From an uncultured Flavihumibacter sp. (GTDB lineage Bacteria > Bacteroidota > Bacteroidia > Chitinophagales > Chitinophagaceae), in the NCBI GenBank assembly GCA_946482545.1, contig CAMLRX010000127.1, positions 1 to 14,258 on the forward strand: DNA of 14,258 nt, in the 5' to 3' direction. This document shows positions 1 through 6,604 of this stretch, one piece after another; the first letter of the stretch is position 1; every line of letters starts with the position of its first letter. The position numbers and the translations under genes are program-made. The notes under the pieces were generated by a model, which was given only the letters and a program-made list of their open reading frames with translations, was not told the origin of the DNA and did not search any database.

Positions 1-948
1 CTTTTTCTTTTCCTCCAGTTTTTTAGTTTTCTCTGTATCCGCGGGGGTTGCGCTTAATTCTTTAGAGAGCGCTTCAATTTCGCCGGGCAATTCCCTGCGC
101 ATTTTTGCCAGGAAATCGAGGTGCGCAGGGTGCAACCTAACATTGTACTGCTTATAAAATTCCAGGCTGTTATCGGTAAAGTTGGCGAGCCAGTCATCCT
201 CTTCCAATCCAACGGGGATGCTGAGTTCATTCTGGTACACCTTCCAGGAAACGCCCGCTTCTTCCAAACGTTCGGGGAATGTTTTCCAGGTGATGTCCTT
301 ATGGTCGATCTGCCCGTTCATGACGTGGGGCAGGGATTGGGGATTGTGTGGTTCAGGCCGGAAAGCTGCAGACCAGAAAAAAGTTCTGTTGGTACTCGTT
401 CCAGTTAAAGAGGAGCAGAAATGCTGGTCGCAAACCGTGAACGCATCGGCCAGCGCGTAATAGAATGGAATATCGTTGCGGTCGTAAAAGCCCATGGTAA
501 GGGGCATTTCTTTGTACGCTTTGTTACCTGGCTTTTTGGCTTCGAGCCAGTTGTCCATTTTCCCGTTGTTGCGGGCATCGGTCATGTCTGTCCAGGAATG
601 GGGCAATGAACCCATCCAGGTGGCTTTTGAGTTTTTGATGTCCAGCCGGAACGGCGCATAAGTATCCCCGTTTTTATTTTGCTGGAACCATACCGGGAGA
701 CCGTTGGGTAAACGGAGGGCACGCGGATCGTTGAAGCCGCGTACCCCTTTCAGCCGGCCATAACAATGATCGAAGGAGCGGTTTTCCTGCATCAGGAACA
801 CCACATGCTCGGCGTCCATGAACGTGGTACCGGGATCGGCGCTGATGGCCATCGCCCGTTGAATGGAAGCGGGCAGCAGTTGTGCCATACCTGTTGCGCC
901 GGCCAGCATGGTGGCTTTTTTGATGAAGTCTCTCCTTGAATCCTGCAT
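1..948 (-). CDS. Phosphocholine-type phospholipase C, Tat-exported (N-terminal part; runs off left edge)
   Basis: The first 316 residues are visible and no stop codon is reached, so the gene continues beyond position 1. The protein begins with a twin-arginine signal: SRRDFIKK at residues 4-11, then a hydrophobic stretch (about 12-26) and a likely cleavage site near 30-36. This points to folded export by Tat. The mature part opens with AEHVVFLMQENRSFDHCYG (about 46-64), the hallmark of the phosphoesterase family that holds bacterial non-haemolytic phospholipase C and acid phosphatase AcpA. A second conserved block, SSLTGTSTNR (179-188), lies where this superfamily carries its nucleophilic Thr/Ser. 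Known members hydrolyse phosphatidylcholine or sphingomyelin to release phosphocholine. Full-length relatives are roughly 700-850 residues, so well under half is seen. It starts 45 bp after the susD stop with no terminator or promoter visible between them, so co-transcription with susC-susD is likely. Substrate specificity is inferred from family resemblance only. Confidence 0.85.
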   Translation of the reverse strand, partial: MQDSRRDFIKKATMLAGATGMAQLLPASIQRAMAISADPGTTFMDAEHVVFLMQENRSFDHCYGRLKGVRGFNDPRALRLPNGLPVWFQQNKNGDTYAPFRLDIKNSKATWMGSLPHSWTDMTDARNNGKMDNWLEAKKPGNKAYKEMPLTMGFYDRNDIPFYYALADAFTVCDQHFCSSLTGTSTNRTFFWSAAFRPEPHNPQSLPHVMNGQIDHKDITWKTFPERLEEAGVSWKVYQNELSIPVGLEEDDWLANFTDNSLEFYKQYNVRLHPAHLDFLAKMRRELPGEIEALSKELSATPADTEKTKKLEEKKK

Positions 949-993
949 GGTGCTGAAGCTTATAATTTGTGTCGCAATGTTACTGAACTTTGG

Positions 994-2487
994 TTATTTC
1001 ACCCACCAGGTGGCTTTATTGATCTCGTCGTTGCCTTCTCCAAACTGGGTTTTGATGGCGGCGCCTACGTTCTTCGCATTGAAGTTGTATTCCGACTGCG
1101 GATAGATCCACCTGAAAGGAATGGCTACGCCGGAAGGCCTGCGGAAAGCGGGATACCCGGTGCGGAGGTGTTCACGGAAAGCGGTCCAGCCGTTCTGGAA
1201 GAAAGATTCAATGTACTTCTCCGTGATAATCATTTCAATCCTTTCTTCATCCGTGGTGGCGTTCGCGAAATTATTTTCAGCGAAGGAAAGGTACAGGTTG
1301 GCGGCATCTTCACTTACATAAGCATTCAAACCTTTGGCATAGGTTTCATAGAATTTAAAAGAACCTTTTACGCCCTGGTTAAAGAAGGAACCGGCATTAC
1401 CATCAATCCAGCCGCGAACGGCGGCTTCGGCCAGGATGAGTTGCTGTTCGGCATAACTCACCAGTACCCGCGGCTCTGTAGTGGGATCCTGGTAGTAACG
1501 CTCCTTCACTTTAGATGTTTTACCGGCAGCGGCTTTCAGGTTCACCTGCGCGTAAGGTGTGGCGGGATCGCCTCCTTCGTAGGAAGTAAAATCACTTTCC
1601 GGTTTGCCTGCTTCCTTGCCCAGTTTGGTTTGGGTACAGAAAATGAACAGGCGCGGATCCTTTTTGTCCTGGAGGAGTTTGATGAAAGTAGAATCCATGT
1701 ACATGCCGGAGCCGAAACCACTGGAATTGAATTCAGGATAGCGGTTGTCCTGCTGATCGCGGAAGACAAGCTGGCCATTATCGATCGTGCCGGAAAGCAG
1801 GGGCTGGGTCTGGTAGATGTTTTTGAAGGAAGAAACGATGTTCAGGTCGGCTTCGCCGGTTCTTTTGGAAAGCGAGAGCAATACTTTCAGCCGGAAGCTG
1901 TTCACCAGCTTTCTCCATTGTGCCACACTTCCACTATAGATGATATCTCCGTTGATGATTGTGTTCTCTTTGGAGAGTATATCATTCGCTTCTTCCAGTT
2001 CTTTCAACACACCTTTTAATACCGTTTTCTGGTCGTCGTATACCGGGGCGAAATATGGCTCCGTTGCCGATTCGGCCTGCAAGGCCTGGGTATAGGGTAC
2101 GTCTCCGAAAGTAAGTGTGAGGTTATAAAAATAGTACGCACGGAAAAATTTAGCCAGGGCCGAATAAGATGGAACGCCGATGCGAATCGCTTCTTCGTTC
2201 ATCTTGGTGATATCGCGGAGCCTGCCGTAGGCGCTGAAATCGCCCCGTCCCCATTTGTAATACTGCGCAGTGTTTTCACCATCGGTTTGCACCAGCATTT
2301 TCGTAGCGTACAGCGGTGTTGTTCCACCGAAATCCCGGAACGCTTCCCACTCAATTTTGGTGAGTTGCAACTGCGGGTGCGTGGTGGTGGCGCGGTTGGG
2401 ATCGGTGTTCATTTCAGAGAAATCCTTGCAGGAAAAGAGCAGGCTCATTCCGGCGATCAGTCCTATATGGAGTGTTTTTTTCAACAT
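994..2487 (-). CDS. SusD/RagB-family outer-membrane nutrient-binding lipoprotein (SusD-like_2 type)
   Basis: This 497-residue protein is a surface lipoprotein that caps a SusC channel and binds the ligand before import. Residues 1-19 form a short lipoprotein signal with lipobox LFSC, so Cys20 is the likely lipidated residue. The block FRAYYFYNLTLTFGDVPYTQAL, split here as FRAYYFYNLTLTFGDVPY then TQAL (about 120-140), is the typical SusD helical-repeat signature. The GDVPYTQAL form suggests the SusD-like_2 subgroup rather than classic starch SusD. The length fits the family. It lies 18 bp downstream of susC, the usual paired arrangement, and 45 bp upstream of the phospholipase gene. No Shine-Dalgarno sequence is evident, as is common in Bacteroidota. 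The ligand cannot be read from sequence: arabinose-containing glycans are suggested by the neighbours to the right, and phosphorylated or lipid-derived compounds by the neighbour to the left. Confidence 0.9.
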   Translation of the reverse strand: MLKKTLHIGLIAGMSLLFSCKDFSEMNTDPNRATTTHPQLQLTKIEWEAFRDFGGTTPLYATKMLVQTDGENTAQYYKWGRGDFSAYGRLRDITKMNEEAIRIGVPSYSALAKFFRAYYFYNLTLTFGDVPYTQALQAESATEPYFAPVYDDQKTVLKGVLKELEEANDILSKENTIINGDIIYSGSVAQWRKLVNSFRLKVLLSLSKRTGEADLNIVSSFKNIYQTQPLLSGTIDNGQLVFRDQQDNRYPEFNSSGFGSGMYMDSTFIKLLQDKKDPRLFIFCTQTKLGKEAGKPESDFTSYEGGDPATPYAQVNLKAAAGKTSKVKERYYQDPTTEPRVLVSYAEQQLILAEAAVRGWIDGNAGSFFNQGVKGSFKFYETYAKGLNAYVSEDAANLYLSFAENNFANATTDEERIEMIITEKYIESFFQNGWTAFREHLRTGYPAFRRPSGVAIPFRWIYPQSEYNFNAKNVGAAIKTQFGEGNDEINKATWWVK

Positions 2488-2505
2488 GATGACAGGTTAA
2501 TTCAG

Positions 2506-5500
2506 TTAGAGTTTAACATTGATGGAGAAGCCTACATAGCGGGCGGAAGGGTCCTGGAGGTTGTCGTCGTTGCCGTAGTCGGGATCCAGGTACGGCACTT
2601 TCTTCCACATAAGCAGGTTGTAACCGTAGAGCGAAAGATCAACACCTTTCAGACTGCCCAGTCTCACGAGTTTGGTGAGGTCGTATCCAATGGAAAGTCT
2701 TCTCAGTTTAAAGAAAGAGCGGTCGAAGATGTTCGCGAATTTTTCGCTTTCCTGTTCGGTTACCCTTGCCTGGTAGGGATATACCTGCGACCAGGTTTGC
2801 CAGTTCACCGCACGGGTATTGGGTTTGTAGGTACGGTTATCGGAGATCACGTTTCCGTTCACATCTCTTTGCAGTGTACCACCCGTAACAATTACGCCCT
2901 GGGGAACGTACACCGGTTGACCGGCAGCATATTCAGCATCGCGGTATTCCACGGAGGACGGGTGTTTTCCACCCCACCACATTTTTTCGATGGTAACGGA
3001 ACGGAGCAGTCCGCCCCATGCCCCGTCGATGTCCAGGTTCACGGTGAAGTTTCCGATCTTAAAACTGTTCTGCATACCCAATCTCCAGTTCGGATCCAGG
3101 TTGCCCACGTTTTTCACAAATGGGTCTCTGATGGGCAGACCGGTATTGCCGTCCAGGATCACTTCTCCCGTAGCACTTTTCTGCCAAACCGTATTGTAGT
3201 AAGCATCAGCGCGGTCGCCCACTACAAAGTTGCCGTACTTCGCCTGGTTGTTGTAGATCTCGGTGAGTTTACGCACGGAACGGCTCCAGTTCAGCCCCAT
3301 GTTCCAGGAGAAATTCTTCTGAAGAATGGGCTTAATACCGGCCACCACTTCAAAACCATTGGTCGTGTATTGGTTGCCGTTCACTTTCCTTGAATTGAAA
3401 CCCGATGCTTCTGAAACGGAAAGGTCAATGATCTGGTTCTCATCTACAATGTTGTAATAGGTTGCTTCCACCGAAAACCTGTTCTTAAGGAAAGAAGTAG
3501 CCAAACCCAATTCATACGAAGTGGATTTCTCCGGTTTAATATCTGGATTGATGAGGGAAGCCGGGTAATACACTGAAGGTGTACTTCCGTAAGTAACGCC
3601 TTTGTAGTAAGTAGAGGTGATGCTGTAAGGAGAAAGATCGCTGGATACTTCAGCCCATGATCCGCTGAGTTTCAGGTAATCCACTGCCGATGGGAGGTTC
3701 AGGTATTCTGAAACGATGGTACTGAGGGAAACCGAGGGATAGAAATAGGAATTGTTTTTGGAAGGAAGTGTGGACGACCAGTCGTTCCTCGCCGAGAAAT
3801 TCAGGTACACCGCACGGTACAGATCGAGGTTGGCCGAAGCGTAAATACTGTTGATGGCTTTCTCTTCGAGGTAGTTCGTGGCCTGAACCGGACCTTGTGT
3901 ATTGTTCAGACTATACACAAACGGCACGATCAACCCGTCGGAAGAAGCATATTCTTCCTGGTAATTGCGGTAGAAAGTAGATGCGCCCGCATTGATGCCA
4001 AACTGAATATTATCGCTAATTTCTTTGTTGTAAGCAGCCAGGAAATCCCCGTCCAGGTTAATCTGGGAGCGATTCCACATTTTGTAATCACCATTCCTGG
4101 AATCGCCGTAGTTCATGTAAGATTTCGGACTCTTCATGTCTTCAAAAGAAGAACGTTCACGGGCATTACCGCGCACCTGCAAAGTAAGGTCGGGCATTAC
4201 TTCCCAGGCCAGTTTCAGTTGACCATTCAGCGTATTCCTGTTCTGCTTCTGCTCCAATTCGTAGGAAGCAAAATAAGGGTTGTTGTACCAGGCATAGTTG
4301 TAATTGGCCTGGCGGTAACCTTCCATACCGGGCACATACATGTGTTCCTTCAGTTCTTTGCCGTTCACATCATCCCCCATCCAGATAAGGATGGTGTACA
4401 TGTGGTTTTTGGGACCATATCCATAACGGGGATAGTTAGGCGAAAACACTTTGTTGTAGGAAAGGCCGGCATCAATAGTTACATTCTTCGCGAGTTCATA
4501 AGTGGCATTGAAAGTAAGTCCGCCTGTATTCAGGGAAGTATTGGGCACCTGTCCGCGCTGGTAAGCCTGTTTGCCTGAAAAATAGAATTGTCCTTTTTCA
4601 CCTTTGTAAGCGGCGGAGAAAGTATTCTCGGTTACGAACCCGGTGCGGAGGAAATCGTTCAGGTTATCGTGACGCACCCAGTCGATGGGCACACGTTCGT
4701 ATTTGGATTTATCGTTGTACACGGTTCCACGCACATCTCCCCACCAGGGAATTTCTTCACCGGTTTGTTTGTTGCGGATAGGACTGTTCCACTGGGCCAC
4801 TTTGATGCCGGTGCCGAACTTAGGTCCCCAGATCATGTCTCCATCGGAGATACCACCATCGGAGCCGTCCCAGAATTCATATTTACCGTTGGAGCCGTTG
4901 CCATATTCCGTTTGTGTTTCAGGGAACACGGTGAAGCCTGCGGTCACCATGTTGTTGGTGCCCACATTAAAGTTCCAGCCGCTTTTTGAAGCTTTTTTTG
5001 TGGTGATGAGGATGGCGCCGTTCTTCCCGCGTGAACCGTAGAGTGCAGCGGCGGTTGTTCCTTTCAGCACGTTGATGTTCGCGATGTCTTCGCCGGAAAC
5101 ATCATAAAAATCTGTTTCAACGGGAACGCCGTCAATAACTATGAGCGGACTTTTTCCACGGAGGGAAAAACCCGGGGTCTGGAAAAGACCGGTTGGGTTG
5201 GTCACCGTTAAACCTGCCACCTGTCCGGATAAAGCGGAACCGATATTCAATGTTTTGGATTCTGCGAGTACGTCGGTGCTTACTTCCTGCGTGGCATAAC
5301 CCAGTTTTCTTTTCTGTTGTTTGATACCGATGGCCGTTACCACCACTTCGTTCAACCTGGCGGCATCCGGAAGCAGCATGATCTCGATGTTCCTTCTGCC
5401 GTTCACCTGTTCTTCCTTCATCCCAAACCCGATCATGGAAAAAACGAGTGTGGCGTTCTCTCCGGCGTTAATACTGAATGCACCACCGGCACCGGTAACT

Positions 5501-5700
5501 GTTGTGAGCGGACTACCTTTTACAGCAACGGAAACACCTTGTAAGGGTGCGCCCGAACTGTCTCTTACGATACCCGTGATGGTTTGTTGCTGGAAATAGG
5601 AGAACAAGGTTTTTTCACCTGAAAGATCCCCGGCATACGAACCGGTACAGGCAAAACTTGCCACGGCCGCAAAGGTGCAGCCACGCAGGAAATTCTTCAT
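2506..5700 (-). CDS. SusC/RagA-family TonB-linked outer-membrane transporter
   Basis: This 1064-residue protein is the TonB-dependent beta-barrel partner of the SusD-like protein. Residues 1-23 look like a Sec signal peptide (cleavage near GSYA/G). A carboxypeptidase-regulatory-like domain follows (about 40-112: QTITGIVRDSSGAPLQGVSV onward). Next come the TonB-box-like LNEVVVTAIG (116-125) and the plug domain (about 130-236), with SPLIVIDGVPV and VLKGTTAAALYGSRGKNGAI, strong SusC signatures. The rest is an aromatic-rich barrel ending YVGFSINVKL, a typical terminal beta-strand. The plug segment before IDGVPV is shorter than in classic SusC proteins. I see no N-terminal anti-sigma-interacting (STN) domain, so control by a trans-envelope ECF sigma cascade is not indicated. 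The ATG at 5700 is chosen because it gives an intact signal peptide. A -7 element and dyads lie upstream. The transported substrate is unknown. Confidence 0.95.
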   Translation of the reverse strand: MKNFLRGCTFAAVASFACTGSYAGDLSGEKTLFSYFQQQTITGIVRDSSGAPLQGVSVAVKGSPLTTVTGAGGAFSINAGENATLVFSMIGFGMKEEQVNGRRNIEIMLLPDAARLNEVVVTAIGIKQQKRKLGYATQEVSTDVLAESKTLNIGSALSGQVAGLTVTNPTGLFQTPGFSLRGKSPLIVIDGVPVETDFYDVSGEDIANINVLKGTTAAALYGSRGKNGAILITTKKASKSGWNFNVGTNNMVTAGFTVFPETQTEYGNGSNGKYEFWDGSDGGISDGDMIWGPKFGTGIKVAQWNSPIRNKQTGEEIPWWGDVRGTVYNDKSKYERVPIDWVRHDNLNDFLRTGFVTENTFSAAYKGEKGQFYFSGKQAYQRGQVPNTSLNTGGLTFNATYELAKNVTIDAGLSYNKVFSPNYPRYGYGPKNHMYTILIWMGDDVNGKELKEHMYVPGMEGYRQANYNYAWYNNPYFASYELEQKQNRNTLNGQLKLAWEVMPDLTLQVRGNARERSSFEDMKSPKSYMNYGDSRNGDYKMWNRSQINLDGDFLAAYNKEISDNIQFGINAGASTFYRNYQEEYASSDGLIVPFVYSLNNTQGPVQATNYLEEKAINSIYASANLDLYRAVYLNFSARNDWSSTLPSKNNSYFYPSVSLSTIVSEYLNLPSAVDYLKLSGSWAEVSSDLSPYSITSTYYKGVTYGSTPSVYYPASLINPDIKPEKSTSYELGLATSFLKNRFSVEATYYNIVDENQIIDLSVSEASGFNSRKVNGNQYTTNGFEVVAGIKPILQKNFSWNMGLNWSRSVRKLTEIYNNQAKYGNFVVGDRADAYYNTVWQKSATGEVILDGNTGLPIRDPFVKNVGNLDPNWRLGMQNSFKIGNFTVNLDIDGAWGGLLRSVTIEKMWWGGKHPSSVEYRDAEYAAGQPVYVPQGVIVTGGTLQRDVNGNVISDNRTYKPNTRAVNWQTWSQVYPYQARVTEQESEKFANIFDRSFFKLRRLSIGYDLTKLVRLGSLKGVDLSLYGYNLLMWKKVPYLDPDYGNDDNLQDPSARYVGFSINVKL

Positions 5701-5725
5701 GAAATGGTTGTTTAGTGTTGTGCCG

Positions 5726-5733
5726 CAAACCTA
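5726..5733 (-). promoter_or_regulatory. Candidate -7 element of the susC promoter
   Basis: On the minus strand this reads TAGGTTTG, a full match to the Bacteroidota -7 consensus TAnnTTTG. It ends 25 bp before the susC ATG, so a start site near 5719 would leave a leader of about 20 nt. No good TTTG -33 element lies 18-21 bp upstream; that position falls inside the dyad at 5744-5760. This suggests a regulated promoter. Read by eye only. Confidence 0.5.
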
Positions 5734-5743
5734 GCGGTCTCCT

Positions 5744-5760
5744 TTTAACAGATTGTTAAA
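5744..5760. promoter_or_regulatory. Candidate operator: perfect 7-3-7 dyad over the susC -33 region
   Basis: TTTAACA-GAT-TGTTAAA is a perfect inverted repeat with 7-bp arms and a 3-bp spacer. Its centre lies about 33 bp upstream of the inferred susC start site, so a protein bound here would sit on the -33 element. Which regulator binds is unknown; the adjacent Nudix protein is one candidate. AT-rich dyads of this size can arise by chance. Confidence 0.4.
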
Positions 5761-5802
5761 TAGAGTTTACCAAATCATGAATAGAAAATAATACCGATAT
5801 GA

Positions 5803-5821
5803 AAACGTTCCGCAAACGTTT
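5803..5821. promoter_or_regulatory. Second dyad upstream of susC (7-5-7, AAACGTT / AACGTTT)
   Basis: AAACGTT and AACGTTT flank a 5-bp spacer, giving two AACGTT palindromes with centres 11 bp apart, close to one helical turn. The right half extends into the perfect 10-bp palindrome CAAACGTTTG (5813-5822). It lies just past the stop of the Nudix gene and about 100 bp upstream of susC. It could be an upstream activator or repressor site. As RNA it would form a 7-bp hairpin with only a short U-run, so at best a weak terminator. Confidence 0.35.
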
Positions 5822-5846
5822 GTGTATGCGCGTTAGTGTTAGTTCA

Positions 5847-6533
5847 TCAGATCAGCTTTACGCCAACTTTGTCCAGCTCCATATATTTCTGCTCATCGAA
5901 TACATAGTAGAAGGCGCCTTTCCGGGATGATTCTTTTTCCTTCTCATTCAGTTTATTCAGGATTTGCAGGGAGAGCATCTTTTTCGAGAAGTTCCGTTTA
6001 TCCAGTGGGGATTCGTAGATCGCTTCGTATAAGGATTGCAGTTGGGGAAGGGTGAATTTCTGCGGGAGCAGTTCAAATCCGATGGGATGGTTCATGACCT
6101 TCTGGCGAAGGCGTTCCTTGGCCATACGGATCATTTTTTTGTGATCGAAGATAACGGGTGGTACTTTTTTAAGATCGAACCACTTGGCGTTGTGGGTGTT
6201 CATCAGTTCTTCGGAGTAGTCTTCCAGGCGGATGAGCGCGTAGTAAGCGATGGAGAGTACGCGGCTGCCGGGATCCCGGTCAGTATCGCCGAAGCAGTGC
6301 AGTTGTTCCATGTAAATGCGGTCGAGACCAGTGAGTTCGTAGAGAATCCTGCGGGCGGCATCGTCTACCCCTTCGGCTTTGTTTACGAAACCTCCCATTA
6401 ACGACCATTTGCCGAGTTCCGGCTCAAAACCCCGCTTAATGAGCAGGGCTTTGAGCCGGTTTCCGTCGAAACCAAATATGATACAATCTATCGCTACAAG
6501 CAGCCGGTCGTATTGTTGGTACTCAGCAATCAT
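5847..6533 (-). CDS. Nudix-domain winged-helix transcriptional regulator (AraR/NrtR type)
   Basis: With the ATG at 6533 the protein has 228 residues. Residues about 8-150 form a Nudix fold and about 155-225 a winged-helix domain containing LLPQKFTLPQLQSLYEAIYE and DKRNFSKKML, typical of NrtR-type regulators. The Nudix box (48-70) keeps G48, E54, R62, E66, G69 and L70, but two acidic positions of the REUxEExGU core are lost: RE has become R62-I63 and EE has become E66-L67. Hydrolase activity is therefore unlikely and the domain probably senses a ligand. In Bacteroides a related protein, AraR, represses L-arabinose genes and is released by arabinose. The same role is inferred here because the gene follows the symporter and the araBDA operon. 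A TTG at 6566 in the same frame would add 11 residues but lies inside the promoter-dyad region and is less likely. Binding of the ligand has not been shown. Confidence 0.85.
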   Translation of the reverse strand: MIAEYQQYDRLLVAIDCIIFGFDGNRLKALLIKRGFEPELGKWSLMGGFVNKAEGVDDAARRILYELTGLDRIYMEQLHCFGDTDRDPGSRVLSIAYYALIRLEDYSEELMNTHNAKWFDLKKVPPVIFDHKKMIRMAKERLRQKVMNHPIGFELLPQKFTLPQLQSLYEAIYESPLDKRNFSKKMLSLQILNKLNEKEKESSRKGAFYYVFDEQKYMELDKVGVKLI

Positions 6534-6541
6534 TATTTCTG

Positions 6542-6565
6542 TGTTATTTCTGCCCGAAAATAACA
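6542..6565. promoter_or_regulatory. Candidate autoregulatory operator: 8-8-8 dyad over the regulator promoter
   Basis: TGTTATTT and AAATAACA are perfect 8-bp inverted arms separated by 8 bp. The site covers the -7 element and probable start site of the Nudix regulator gene. That position would let a repressor block its own transcription. The arms differ in orientation from the susC dyad (TGTTA pointing outward here, inward there), so the two need not bind the same protein. Confidence 0.45.
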
Positions 6566-6585
6566 ACCTGTTTCAATATATCAAA
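6555..6585 (-). promoter_or_regulatory. Promoter of the Nudix regulator gene
   Basis: On the minus strand TTTG (6585-6582) is followed after 19 bp by TATTTTCG (6562-6555). This matches the Bacteroidota -33/-7 consensus (TTTG, TAnnTTTG) with one mismatch in the -7 box. The predicted start site is near 6548, giving a leader of about 15 nt to the ATG at 6533. It supports separate expression of the regulator although the symporter gene ends only 71 bp upstream. Confidence 0.55.
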
Positions 6586-6604
6586 TTCAATACTTATCCG
6601 ATCC

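Noticed and set aside
967..2019. 350-codon open frame on the plus strand opposite susD
   Set aside because: It is antisense to a well-supported SusD gene, has no recognisable domain and reads as the shadow of minus-strand codon use.
2287..3393. 368-codon plus-strand frame opposite the susD/susC junction
   Set aside because: It spans two clear minus-strand genes, shows no family motif and has the composition of a complement frame.
6534..6566. Upstream TTG start for the Nudix regulator adding 11 residues
   Set aside because: It lies within the -7 box and dyad, upstream of the predicted transcript start, and the extra residues are not family-like.
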